Below are positions 33,656 to 43,674 of a stretch of 64,000 nt of DNA, piece by piece. The notes under the pieces are model-generated. The model searched no databases, was not told where the DNA came from, and worked only from the letters and a program-made list of their open reading frames with translations. The DNA lies in contig JAHEWK010000014.1 in NCBI GenBank assembly GCA_020740775.1, forward strand, positions 1,984,001 through 2,048,000, given 5' to 3'. The position numbers and the translations under genes are program-made. Within the stretch, counting starts at the first letter, position 1, and each line of letters opens with the position of its first letter. Source of the DNA: Ilyonectria destructans. Lineage: Eukaryota; Ascomycota; Sordariomycetes; Hypocreales; Nectriaceae.

Positions 33656-33770
33656 TAAACCCTCTTGCAGCAATCCCTCTTTTCCTACCTTCTTATAGCA
33701 ATCTCTCTTTCCCCGCCCTCATGCGGTAATCTGTCTCTTTTTCCACCCTCCCGCAACAATCTCTTGATTT
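33656..33770. repeat. pyrimidine-rich imperfect tandem repeat, about four units
   Basis: Four units of 28-30 nt, each with a CCYTC run, a short variable part and a YAATC core followed by CTCTTT-like sequence. The cores begin at 33671, 33699, 33727 and 33757. It lies 180-300 nt upstream of the HET start codon. Confidence 0.6.
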
Positions 33771-33952
33771 TGCCCCCTAGTTAACCTCCAACTACTTACA
33801 TCTATGCTAGCTTCTAGCATCTCTTGTTACTTACCCAAGGCCGCACCTGATATAATTTGTAATACCGCGGAACGTGTCTACCCTATATTCCACCCCGAAG
33901 AAGCAGGAAAGGCATCTGCGCAGCGTCAGCGCGAACGACAGAGCCAACCACC

Positions 33953-36346
33953 ATGTCACAGCTAAGCATCGAGAGTTTCAAGCACCTAATTGCTCGCTTT
34001 ACCCACGAAATCATTACAATGAGCAGTCCCTTGGCTTCGCTTTGTGCTCAGTGTCAACCAGTTGAGCTTCGACTGAACCAAATCATCAAAGCTCAAGGCC
34101 ATGGCTTTTACGGTGGAGGGCGAGATAGCACCAATACCACTGTTCTAGGAACTTTCCGCCATGTTCTGGCGCATCCTGGCTGTCCGCTATGTTGCCTATT
34201 GATTCGTCTTGTTTTGAACCTGAAGCAAAAGGACCTATTCCAGGAAGTGAAGAACACAGGTACCGTCCTGAGGTCGACAGCTGACTTACAAAATGCATTA
34301 CTTAATTTATTCGGAGTTGATTGTGAAGCGGAGCTTGCATCAGGGGAAGCAGCGGAAGGTGAAGGTACCTATGATTCTGAATTAAACAGGTCGTGGATCG
34401 AGTACAAGCACTCCAATTGCTTCCAAGTCTCAGTGGATGCAATCCCCCTTACAGGAGCCATCTCTGTGTGGCTGCCCCTCGAACAAAGCGATGAGATCAA
34501 CGATGAAGAATCTCAGCTATTTATGCACCCCCAGGACTACACAGACGTGTTTGGGGACCCTCAAAGCCATGTTTCCCTCCCACGGCCAGAAAATGGGACG
34601 CATCGAAACCTGGAGCTACTGCGGGATTGTTATGACTACTGCAATACCCACCATGTGGATTGCCGCCGTACGAGATCTTCAGAAATGCCATCCAGACTGG
34701 TAGACATGCTGGAAATGCGAGTCAAGGATATTTCGCAAGGCTCATCACTCGAATACGTAGCCCTCAGCTACGTGTGGGGGACGGCCCCCTTCATTACTCT
34801 GACAAGCGCCACGTCGGAGTTCCTAAGACGTCCCAACTCACTTCAACACCGCTCCGTGAGCCTCCCCAAGGCTATTGCGGACGCCATCCAGATTGGGAAG
34901 TTGCTAGGACATCGATATATATGGATCGATAGTCTTTGCATCAAGCAAGATGATCATATTGATCAGACGACAGAGATCAGGCGCATGCATGAGATTTATG
35001 CCAATGCAGGGTTGACCATTGTTGCCGCCACAGGTTCGAGTGCACAGGTGCCTCTCTTGGATATTGAATCAACCCAGCTCTCCAATCAGTACCATGCCAT
35101 CGGAGGTAAAAGGTTCTGCCTCGATCGTCCAGAACTCAAACCCTTGGTCAGTTTCACGACATGGTTCACTCGAGGCTGGACTCTTCAAGAACTCAACTGC
35201 TCATCGAAGATGGTGTATTTTTTGCCCGAGAGAACGTACTATAGCTGCAACACCGGCTCCTGGAATGAAGACTTCCCACTGGACCCCAAAATTCCGATTG
35301 AGACTTACAAGAGCCTTCGAGACGAGGACCCAAAGGCCGCATCATTCTTTGGCAGCGAGAACGCATCCGAATGCTACGTCGAAATGGCAGAGCAGCTCTC
35401 CCGTCGGCAGTTTACTAGAGACGAGGATGTTCTAAAGGCGTTATCCGGCATGTATACCTTGTTTACCCTCGAGAAGCTGGGGCCAGCCGCGGCCGGCATG
35501 CCTATCAACACTCTAGAGGCGGGACTGATGTGGCAACCGGCCGGGCGGTTGCGGAGAAGAACGGCGTCATACCCAGACCAACCACAACCTACGTGGTCAT
35601 GGGCTGGTTGGGCGGGCCCAGTCACATACCCCTTCTACGGATTCAAGGACCCAAGCATCCGACCAACCGTCGAATGGTCCCTATATCTGCAAATGGCAGG
35701 AGACCAAGGCCATAGACAGTACATCGGTGTCGACGTCGTCGATGCCATCGCGAAGTCGAGCGTGACGTCGAAAAGCACCCGGTGGTCTACGCGAGCTCTC
35801 GAGTTGAGAAGCTATCCATCTTTCGACAAAGAAACTAGCTTTGAACCCGAGCAAGCAAAGGAACTCCTTCCCATCTCAAACTCTTTCCTTCTCGACCATG
35901 CAATTCTTTGCTGTTGCTCGCCCACGTACAATGTTCACATCAAGAGCATCACAGGTCCCGAGTTTGCGACTCACGCAGGCGTGCAATTTTTCTCCATCCT
36001 CAGCAGCGAGAACGGCGTCACGGTTGGGGAGCTAAAGGTCGACGCCGGCACTCTAGAAGCATTGACAGGACCGGGCACCCTGCCTAGCACAGCAGAGCTG
36101 TTGCAGATTGCCGAGCTCGACTTTTCCTCTCCATTCGTCGAAAGCGTGTTATATATGAACCGGTATAGTCGACTGGGCCAGTTCTCGGAAGATTTCATGC
36201 AAGTCGTAGATCAAGACAGTGACATGTCTATCGTTTTGTGGATAGTTCATCAGCGTGGGCTCTCTCGTCGAGTTGCTCTAGGATATTTAACGAAAGCTGG
36301 TTTGAATTGCTACGTGGGACAACAGAATTGGGTGGCGCTCACGTAA
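33953..36346 (+). CDS. HET-domain protein, intronless
   Basis: A 797-aa fungal heterokaryon-incompatibility-type protein. The HET domain begins near residue 268 with YVALSYVWG and runs through LPKAIADAIQIGKLLGHRYI, WIDSLCIKQDD, MHEIYANAGLTIVAATG and the later FTTWFTRGWTLQEL block, all standard HET motifs. The N-terminal 260 residues include a Cys-rich patch (HPGCPLCCLLI). No NACHT, WD40 or ankyrin part is attached, so this is a solo HET protein of the usual length. HET domains are related to TIR and trigger cell death in allorecognition; the partner here is unknown. The start at 33953 is the first Met; a second in-frame ATG lies at 34019. Neighbouring relics suggest a fast-evolving locus. Confidence 0.9.
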   Translation: MSQLSIESFKHLIARFTHEIITMSSPLASLCAQCQPVELRLNQIIKAQGHGFYGGGRDSTNTTVLGTFRHVLAHPGCPLCCLLIRLVLNLKQKDLFQEVKNTGTVLRSTADLQNALLNLFGVDCEAELASGEAAEGEGTYDSELNRSWIEYKHSNCFQVSVDAIPLTGAISVWLPLEQSDEINDEESQLFMHPQDYTDVFGDPQSHVSLPRPENGTHRNLELLRDCYDYCNTHHVDCRRTRSSEMPSRLVDMLEMRVKDISQGSSLEYVALSYVWGTAPFITLTSATSEFLRRPNSLQHRSVSLPKAIADAIQIGKLLGHRYIWIDSLCIKQDDHIDQTTEIRRMHEIYANAGLTIVAATGSSAQVPLLDIESTQLSNQYHAIGGKRFCLDRPELKPLVSFTTWFTRGWTLQELNCSSKMVYFLPERTYYSCNTGSWNEDFPLDPKIPIETYKSLRDEDPKAASFFGSENASECYVEMAEQLSRRQFTRDEDVLKALSGMYTLFTLEKLGPAAAGMPINTLEAGLMWQPAGRLRRRTASYPDQPQPTWSWAGWAGPVTYPFYGFKDPSIRPTVEWSLYLQMAGDQGHRQYIGVDVVDAIAKSSVTSKSTRWSTRALELRSYPSFDKETSFEPEQAKELLPISNSFLLDHAILCCCSPTYNVHIKSITGPEFATHAGVQFFSILSSENGVTVGELKVDAGTLEALTGPGTLPSTAELLQIAELDFSSPFVESVLYMNRYSRLGQFSEDFMQVVDQDSDMSIVLWIVHQRGLSRRVALGYLTKAGLNCYVGQQNWVALT

Positions 36347-36514
36347 ATCAATATTGGCGCCATATTCTTCAATGAAGAAGGTAATGAGGATAATGAGCCT
36401 GAAGCTGTGAGGCAAATAAGGTCACCATCTTTGTTAACGGTCAGATTGACCGTTATCAGTGTGGCTCGGGCACGGCTGGGAGAGTAGCTATAGCCTTTTG
36501 AAGAACTCGATGTT

Positions 36515-37598
36515 CTAGATGACCATACTCGATAGAACAATGAAAGGTGTGAAGTCAAGGGCAGGGCCTGACGGACGTGCAACAACATGTATTAGAGATT
36601 GGATTCCCCCCGATGACCCGTATACCCTTATGTGTGTGGTTCCCACAGCGAGGGTAAAATTTTCATTCCCTCGATCATGTTGGCGCCCGTAGTATCCGCA
36701 CATACCCTCAGGAATGGCGAGACCCCAGTGTTCGCTCGCCACATGCTCTATCTTGGCATTTTTCTCCCTTTCGGCAGTGAGAGAGATAGAGGTACCGTCT
36801 GAATCAATGGGAGATCCGGCGATCTTCATGACAGTGGATGCAAGATCAATGTGCGACGTCACGGCCTGAGACATACCTGGCGGCGATGTCAGGACCGCGG
36901 ATGACCGAAGGGATGTGGACGTCCGTCTTAAAGTCACACTCCTTTCCAGGGGCCATGCGTTGCTGAGATATGTGGTAGTTTTTGTTTTGTTTGTGGTCTA
37001 GATGATGTACATGTTGTCAAGCTGGCCACTCTCCTCAAGAATCTTGACAGTCTTGTTTCAGAAGAAGTAGGTATTGTAACTGATGTCTTGCGGCCAGACG
37101 GTGGAACAGTTTTCATTGATACCCTCGCAGAAAATCTTAGGATATCCGCCGTAGGCCGCCCAAACATCGGTGACCTACAAGCCTAACATATATATCCTGG
37201 GATGAGTTCACAGGGACTCACGTTGGTGTTGCAAGTCGCAGGTCTGTCCATAAGTCGGCTCTGGGGGCAGCACAGCGTAACGGAGTAATAGTTGTAAACT
37301 GCAAAGTAGAACGCTCCTCTAGAGAGCTCACGTATTCCCGGGTATTCCTGTTCAACAATAGTGCTGGGAGAAACGGGTGCTTCCTTGAAAAGGCGCCTCT
37401 GAAGCAAAGGCATATAACAAAGCGATTGCGAGTGCCTAGAAATTTGCAGTTTCGTCTTTGCAACTCCACACATGCTTTCTGGTCTTGATCATCCGTCAGG
37501 ATAAAGACAAAGTTGGGCTTTTTGCCGCAGCCGCTCCAAGCCAGGCTAGCCATGGGCAAACGAAAGCCAATGGGCCGTTGCACGTCATTGAGGAACAT
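36515..37598 (-). pseudogene. decayed arylsulfatase gene
   Basis: Fragments in different minus-strand frames follow the arylsulfatase order. First, at about 37598..37480, is KKPNFVFILTDDQDQ, the metal-binding N-terminus. Then comes LCYMPLLQRRLFKE, then the active-site region, where the usual C-x-P-x-R cysteine motif reads CCPQSR with one extra residue. Next are AAYGGYPKIF and YNTYFF followed by a stop. A C-terminal part follows, with PGKECDFKTDVHIPSVIRGP and PPGMSQAVTSHIDLASTVMK in separate frames. At least three frame changes and two stops break it, and the middle of the catalytic domain is missing. Functional sulfatases cleave sulfate esters; this copy should be dead. It converges on the HET gene. 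Confidence 0.75.
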
Positions 37599-37998
37599 GA
37601 TGGCAGAATTGATTAGTTATCTAGACGGAAGCTCCTTTGTCCATGATGCGATTCGCCCAACTTACACGGCGGCTGTGGTAAGTCGTTCCTAAAATGGCAT
37701 TCGAGTCTGGGGCGCTGACGCCATCGCCATCTTGTCTATCGCAATTGAATCTGCCCAGTCACCCATTCAAATACCCACCTCGGCCCATGAAGTCAAAGAT
37801 ATTCATAATATTACATGGTAATTGGATTGATCCTTTTGCAAGGTTACGGAAATCTTCTCATTGGACCTCACCCTTGAACCCTCACACTGAAGCAATTCAA
37901 CCGCTTGAAAGCCTCCACTCGACACGCAAGCCGTCGTCTCTCATCACCATCCCCGCCTTATCGCCTGTATCCGTATCTGCGCGGCTCTTTCGGCTTCC
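37599..37998. other. intergenic, bZIP promoter
   Basis: A 400-nt spacer between the sulfatase relic and the bZIP gene. No TATA box stands out. Confidence 0.45.
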
Positions 37999-39367
37999 AT
38001 GACCCCTGCCAGCTCGATCGCCACCATGGACGACCCCAACTACCGGGCAGTCGTCAACGCCAACCGCCGTGTCGCCAACATGACCTCGTCGCAGATCGAG
38101 AGCAAGCGCTCCATCGACCGCGCCAACCAGCGGTACTGCCGAGCGAAGCGAAAGACGCAGCTGGGTCAGCTACAGGGCCAGGTCGATGAGCTTACCAGGG
38201 AGCTTGAGGATACGAGGAGACAGCTCCGGGAGTATCAGGAGCGTGAGACGTGGGGTGGCCTGGCTATGTCTGGACTTTTAAGTGATTCAACCGTCTCTAG
38301 GGTTTGTGATGACTTTGTCTTTCCTAGTGATGGCGAACTCGACAGTAATTCGGGACCATCCCATGATGCTGAAACCGACCTGGACAACTCCAGCTCAACA
38401 GCCCAGACTTCATCATTAGCCACAGTTGCATTCGACCAACCTTTCAACACCGACTTTGACTCCTTCTACCAACCCACCTCAGTAGACTTCGCCGGGAGCA
38501 ATGTCAACCTTCTCGACCCGACATGGGATCCCCCGTCGACCTCCAGTCTGAACCACCAGATTCTATTTCAAGAGCACCCATCGCTCGGATCACCGTCAAG
38601 GCCGCTCCCATGGGCAGGCCTTTTCATACTCGACAATTACGACTCACCGTTTACAGCACCGCAAACAGTAGAGTGGAAGTCGATCCCGCCTCTCACTGAT
38701 GCAACCACGCAGCTCGACCAAGTCATCCTCACCACCACCCAGACGCTGCGCAGCCGAGGCTTCCGAGCCGCACATAAAGAGTCTCCGTTCCCGAGCATCT
38801 CGTCTCTATTGAACCCAGCTGGCCTGGACAAATCCGGCTCCTGCTCCATTTCCACGGCCGCCGCTGCCCAAGTTGGCAGATCACCAGTCGCCTCTCTCCT
38901 TGCCCGCGTGGGCTTCATGTATGTCCTCTCACACGTCCTGCGATGGTACATATGCCGCACAAAGGAGAGCTACGACCAGCTCCCAAGCTGCATCCGACCT
39001 ACACTTCTGCAAAGAACCATTCCACACCCTGCATGGATCGACGTGATCGTATGGTAAGTCTCCCGCAGTCATAAATGCAACAAAGGCTGAACCAGTTAGG
39101 CCCGAGGTGCGCGACGCAATAATCCAGCACATGGACTGGTCCCGCTTCTACGAGTTGCGCGCCGTCACGGCCAAGTCTCTCTGTGTTGGATGGCCTCCCA
39201 TGGACACGCGGGCCGTGTTTGAGTCAGGTGACGGCAAAAACTACAAGCTGAGCAGTGTCTTTGAGCAACATTTGAGGGACGGCAGTAATTGGACGGTGGG
39301 TGCGGATGCGGCAGAGGTTTTCCCTTTTCTAAAACCCGTTTGCAGGGAGTCTCCAAAGGCCATGTGA
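37999..39367 (+). CDS. bZIP transcription factor with DUF3425 C-terminus
   Basis: DNA-binding regulator of 440 aa. Exons 37999..39053 and 39100..39367 join across a 46-nt intron in phase (TG|G). The bZIP basic region is at residues 41-52 with the signature N43-x7-R51 (NQRYCRAKR), followed by a short zipper with leucines at 58, 65, 69 and 76. The middle is Ser/Thr/Asp-rich. The C-terminal 170 residues match the fungal DUF3425 pattern (FMYVLSHVLRWYICRTKESY, then HPAWIDVIVWPEVRD). A second in-frame ATG at 38026 has a perfect context (gccaccATGg) and may be the true start, giving 431 aa. It lies next to a small secreted protein gene in the same orientation with 230 nt between them; whether it controls that gene is unknown. 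Confidence 0.87.
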
Positions 39368-39525
39368 TCCTTTGTGACGATGATGTGCCAACATTAGTAA
39401 CAGTTCTTTGATATACTAGCCGTGCTCATGTTTGCATTCCTCGCCAAGAAAGACCGTGACGCACTACTAAATTTCAAAGAACGATATTAACTCGAGGCCC
39501 CCTTCACAACACCAGGTGTCGAAGG

Positions 39526-39533
39526 TATATAAA
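39526..39533 (+). promoter_or_regulatory. TATA box of the small secreted protein gene
   Basis: TATATAAA, 65-72 nt before the ATG at 39598. The position fits a strong, short-leader promoter. Confidence 0.6.
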
Positions 39534-39597
39534 GGCGAGACCCCGAAACATGTTGATAATAGACCAAATTACACCACTCGTTAAACAACTCACAAAC

Positions 39598-39959
39598 ATG
39601 AGACTCACCGTCGTTACCTCCATTCTCGCCCTTGGCCAACTCGGCCTCGCCGCCGCAACACCCCAGACCGTTGATCTCCAGATCATCGACAGCGGCTGCA
39701 GACCTTAGTAAGCCACGCCTCATGCTCTGCTCTTCATTTCTAACTCATTTAGCCAATCTCCAGGATGCTGCGTTCCCAGCCTCTGTCAGTGCCGCGATGG
39801 TAAGACTACATATCCGTGAATTGTCGAATGCAACTAACCAGACTAGGCCACTTCAATCTCTTCAACACGGAAAACAAGAAAGCCGGTGGCACAGGCTGTA
39901 ACCCCCCGTGGGGGTTCCTGGGCGACACGATCGCAGATGTTGGTGGATATTGCTGCTAA
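39598..39959 (+). CDS. small secreted 8-cysteine protein, three exons
   Basis: I rebuilt an 89-aa protein from exons 39598..39707, 39753..39799 and 39847..39959. Introns are 45 and 47 nt with GTAAGC/GTAAGA donors, CTAAC branches and TAG acceptors, and phase is kept at both joints. Residues 1-20 form a signal peptide (MRLTVVTSILALGQLGLAAA). The mature part has eight cysteines at 34, 42, 43, 48, 50, 70, 88 and 89, in the order C-CC-C-C-C-CC, and ends in the last Cys pair. I do not recognise the family. Size, secretion signal, even cysteine number and the TATA box fit an effector-like or antimicrobial secreted protein, but that is inference. No single open frame shows this gene. Confidence 0.78.
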
Positions 39960-40061
39960 ATATGTCTAGCGTATCCTCACCTGCAGTTGGTGTTAGGGCA
40001 ACTCCTGTCTTTACATATATTCTCTTCATAACACTCGTTTATTTAATATGGACCTATCGGT

Positions 40062-41342
40062 CTACAATTCACCCTCATCCTCTATAGTCCTGCTCCCTTC
40101 TAAACAAGTCTCCATTGAGACCGCAATAACCTCCAACTCCCTCCAGTCCCCCAAGCTTGGCCCCGCCGTGTGATTCCAGTCCACCGGCGCATACATGAAC
40201 CACGCGCTCCCCGGCTGCAACATGGCATCTCCTTTCTCATCTGTCCACTTTCGCACGCCCACATTCCCGGCTAGAAGATACGCCTGTGTGTCCACGCCCG
40301 AGTGCGGGTGGTCAACCATCTTCAGCGGTGCTTTCGCGTAGCCAACACGAATCTCGTCGAGGGATTCAGATTCGTAGACAATGCCGTCGAGGTTAACCGT
40401 AGTAGAGTCCTCCCAGACCGTATCATCCGCTTCCAGACGCAACTTACCCTCCTTGGTCCAGTGCATAAACCCTGTAATCCAGCCCGAGACATCATACTCG
40501 GACGCGCCGCTGCCGCACGAGAAGCCCTTCTTGGCCCGGACAATCTGCTCCCAGAACGCCGCCACCTCGGCGCTCTCAGGCTCGTCCCACGTCTGCACGA
40601 AGCGCTTCAGGATCGGGCGCAGGTTCGCAGCGTACGCGGCCGGCTCCTCTCCCCAATCCTTCAAACGGTCCAGCTTCGCCAACAGCTTGGCCCAGTCCTC
40701 GCGCTCGCCGAGCAGCGTGACGGACGGGATGCCGCAGACGACGATGCCGCTAAACTCGAAGAAGTACTGCATCAAGCCCATCATCAGCACCGACGCCGTC
40801 ATCTCATCGTTCTGCGTGCTGGTGGTAAACCCAGGCATGATCCAGTCCAGCAGCCACTCCGTCTTGACGCGCTGCTGGATGGCGGACCCAAACGCCGCCA
40901 CGACCTCGCGCCACGTAAATGCTCCAATTCGGATCTCCTCTTTCCCCTCGTGGCTGACGAACAAGTCACGAAGCTCGTCGGCATGGGCGGCCATGTAAAA
41001 ATTGAGCTGGGCCAGGATCTCGAACCAGACCTCGTCGGGCCGCAAGACCAAGTGGCGATGCTGAGCCCAAGCATCCAACGCGCCCCTAATGAGGCCATCC
41101 GACGAGGGGAATACGCCGCCGGGGAACTCTGCATCTCCATACGACGACAGCACAAGCTCAGGGACGTGAGGGTTGTCATCGGCAACCTCTTCGGGACAGC
41201 TACGACGGAAGAGGTCCTCGGGCGACGTGGCTGCGCCGTCCATCTTGAACGGCAGCGGCTCGACGGTCGAGACTTGGACGGTGACGTCGGCGGCAGCCAG
41301 AGATGCGAGCGCCACCAGGCAGATGTGCGTCAACTTGACCAT
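40062..41342 (-). CDS. secreted DUF4419-like protein
   Basis: A 426-aa protein starting at 41342 (aaccATGg), where the first 18 residues form a signal peptide (MVKLTHICLVALASLAAA). An upstream in-frame extension to 41471 would hide this signal and is unlikely. The body fits fungal DUF4419 proteins: SSYGDAEFPGGVFPSSDGLI, RPDEVWFEILAQLNFYMAAH, FTTSTQNDEMTASVLMMG and GWITGFMHWTKEG. Many fungal members are secreted; the biochemical role is unknown. Codon use and GC resemble those of core genes rather than of the relics nearby. No intron is needed. Confidence 0.82.
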   Translation of the reverse strand: MVKLTHICLVALASLAAADVTVQVSTVEPLPFKMDGAATSPEDLFRRSCPEEVADDNPHVPELVLSSYGDAEFPGGVFPSSDGLIRGALDAWAQHRHLVLRPDEVWFEILAQLNFYMAAHADELRDLFVSHEGKEEIRIGAFTWREVVAAFGSAIQQRVKTEWLLDWIMPGFTTSTQNDEMTASVLMMGLMQYFFEFSGIVVCGIPSVTLLGEREDWAKLLAKLDRLKDWGEEPAAYAANLRPILKRFVQTWDEPESAEVAAFWEQIVRAKKGFSCGSGASEYDVSGWITGFMHWTKEGKLRLEADDTVWEDSTTVNLDGIVYESESLDEIRVGYAKAPLKMVDHPHSGVDTQAYLLAGNVGVRKWTDEKGDAMLQPGSAWFMYAPVDWNHTAGPSLGDWRELEVIAVSMETCLEGSRTIEDEGEL

Positions 41343-42224
41343 GGTTGGTGATGAAGCTGGAGCCAAGGCAATGCGGTGTGCGTTCAGCGATGCTTTCGAC
41401 CGACGGCCTGCAGGATAGCCAATTGCGTTGATCAATACACGCCTCTCAAGCACGGTGACTTCCCAAGACAATCATTCTCATGTTTTAGGCAGCTTCACCT
41501 CGCGAATGCAGGACACGGTGTGAGCATCCCAGATGGGAAGAAGTGGGTGTAGCCAAGATGGAGACGGGCTAAAATTATCCGCCCCATGCGAATAGTACCG
41601 CAGGGCTATTAAGTGGGCAGTGGTTCATGCTGCTGCTTTTGTCATGATGGACTAACACAACAGCCACGTCTGCCGCCATCATGAGTGCGGGCGAATGGTG
41701 ATTGGAGGTCATTTGTAGTTGTAGAGTCAATTCCTTGTTGCCATACACACCAGAGATGCGGTGAGCTAGCCGGTCAACAGTGGCGCATTTCCTCGGTGAG
41801 TGTCTCAAAGAAGGGCCGACTTACACGTGAAGTCACCAGCCATCAAGCTCACTTACAGGAGCTGCATTTTGCATATTAACAAGTTGGTGTCGTCATGCAG
41901 ACAAAAAAGCAAAATTTGTTGGGATGCATCTCCGGGGGAACAAGTCACAAGTATCACAATGTAGAGGTACAAGCTTTAAGGAGCAAGCCAGTGTATTGAG
42001 GTGCTCTAGTTTAACTATCAATCAATGTATCAAGCCTTAGACCTTCGAGGCTGAGGCAGCTTCTGAAGTGAACAAAGTTCTGGCCAATCCCAAATCCGTC
42101 CCAGCGCCATGCTTCCTTGTGCAAGCCAAATGTGTAATCATATCTCGTTAAACGCCGCCAAACCGCCTGGTGTATCTGATGCGTCGCTCATGTTCCGTGT
42201 CTAGTTGGATGCAATGCGCCATCC
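41343..42224. other. intergenic, nothing recognised
   Basis: 882 nt between two minus-strand genes. It holds the upstream region of the DUF4419-like gene and the 3' side of the mannitol-1-phosphate dehydrogenase gene. Confidence 0.5.
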
Positions 42225-43471
42225 TTACTCTTCAGCGCTGTCGACCTGGACACGCTTGACAACCTCGACCAGTTGGGGGAAGATCTTTTCTGAGGACTGA
42301 ATGCCGCAGACCTGCTTGACAACGTCCTCGGGGCCGTGAGCAGCCATGATCTTGGCAAGCTCAGCAGACTCGTCATCCTCCTCGACATCCTGGAATCGGA
42401 AAGTCATCTCGATGGCGTCGAGGAGGTACTTGATGGACTGGCCGTTCTCGGCGAGCTCAGCGGCGGGGCCAATGAATCGCTCCTTGCGAGAGAGCTTTCG
42501 GAGGGGAGCACGGCCAACACGCTCAACAGCATCCTCCAAATGGGGGTTGCCAATACGCTTAATGATCTTGTTGACGTAGGCCAGCTGAGCATCATCGTCG
42601 ATGCCGTGCTTGGAAACAATGAGGCTCTTGGTCTCCATCAGGGCGCCGCGGACCTCCTCCATGATCTCCTTGTCTTGGAGAGCATCGTAGACGGTGCGCT
42701 TTCTTCGGTTGTACCCGTGGTAGGCAGCGGTGGCATGGCCAGTGTTGACGGTAAAGAGCTTGCGCTCGATGAAGGGCTGGAGGTTGCTGACCCAGTTGAT
42801 GCCCTCAATCTCGGGAATGCCAATGTCCTCGAAAGGAGTGCGGTCGACGACCCACTCGAAGAACTTCTCGAGCGTCACGTCAAGACCGGCATCGGCGTCC
42901 TGGGCGGGCACAATTCTGTCGATAGCAGAGTTGGCGTAGCGGGCTCGCAGGTGGTGGTCGTCAAGACGAGAGGGGTCGGTGTTGCGGGGGTCCTTGATGT
43001 GGCCGGCCAGGGTGTCGGTGGCGCCAATGGCGTTCTCGCAGGCGATGACGTGCAGGGGAGACTCATCGTTGGATCGGCGGTCGATGCCCTTGGCGATGAC
43101 CGGGGCGATGAAGCGGAGGATGTTGGGACCGACGGAGCAGGTGACGACATCGGCGGTGCGGATCTGCTCGATGAGGTCCTCCTCGTGGGTGCTCGAGTTG
43201 ATGGCGCGGTAGTTGGTGATGGTGCTCTCGGTGGTACCCTCGGTGCCAACCTCGATGACGCGGTATGAGGGGGTTTCGTTGATTTGGTCAATCAGCTTGC
43301 CGTTGACATCGGCGAAGACGACATCATAGCCGGAGTTGTGGAGAAAGCAGGCGACAAAGCCACGGCCTAGAATGTGTTAGTGGGCTTGTCACGGTGTGGA
43401 TGGAAGCACTCCAGTGCAAGTAGGAACGTACCGATGTTGCCAGCGCCAAAGTGAACAGCCTTCTTGCCCAT
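42225..43471 (-). CDS. mpdA: mannitol-1-phosphate 5-dehydrogenase
   Basis: Reduces fructose-6-phosphate to mannitol-1-phosphate with NADH, the main cytosolic route to mannitol in ascomycetes. Exon 1 is 43432..43471 and exon 2 is 42225..43366; the 65-nt intron splits the dinucleotide-binding loop GAGNIGRG. The 393-aa product matches the family length. Visible marks: the N-terminal MGKKAVHFGAGNIGRGFV, VIACENAIGATD in the middle, VPAQDADAGLDVTLEKFFEW, and the catalytic-side KLFTVNTGHATAAYHG with Lys and His positions usual for polyol-specific long-chain dehydrogenases. Exon 2 has no internal ATG until late, so exon 1 is essential. A TATATAAA lies about 200 nt upstream. The next gene beyond the long gap is glucose-6-phosphate isomerase, which makes its substrate. 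Confidence 0.93.
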
Positions 43472-43666
43472 GATGATAGGTAGAAGCCCTGGAGGGACTG
43501 TGTGGAAGATCTAAGTGGTGGTGTTGTGGTGTAAGTGGGAGGATGGAGGACTTGGACGGAAGAGCGTTCAAGTCGTGGAGTCGGATGGAAGACAAGATCA
43601 AGTGAGGTACAGATGGGATGAAGAGTGAAAAACGGTGACTGTACGGAATGGAGGGGGGACGACGAG

Positions 43667-43674
43667 TTTATATA
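43667..43674 (-). promoter_or_regulatory. TATA box of the mannitol-1-phosphate dehydrogenase gene
   Basis: TATATAAA on the minus strand, about 196 nt before the ATG at 43471. Confidence 0.5.

Larger units (their letters stand above)
32321..33952. other. gene-poor stretch upstream of the HET gene
   Basis: About 1.6 kb with no supported gene. It holds an imperfect direct repeat near 32671-32780 and a pyrimidine-rich tandem repeat near 33656-33770, listed separately. Confidence 0.5.

Noticed and set aside
40302..41351. 349-codon plus-strand frame
   Set aside because: It is antisense to the DUF4419-like gene, has no domain and is Arg/Leu-rich as expected for an antisense shadow.
42336..43268. 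310-codon plus-strand frame
   Set aside because: Antisense to mannitol-1-phosphate dehydrogenase; Val/Gly/Asp-rich composition mirrors codon bias of the true gene.
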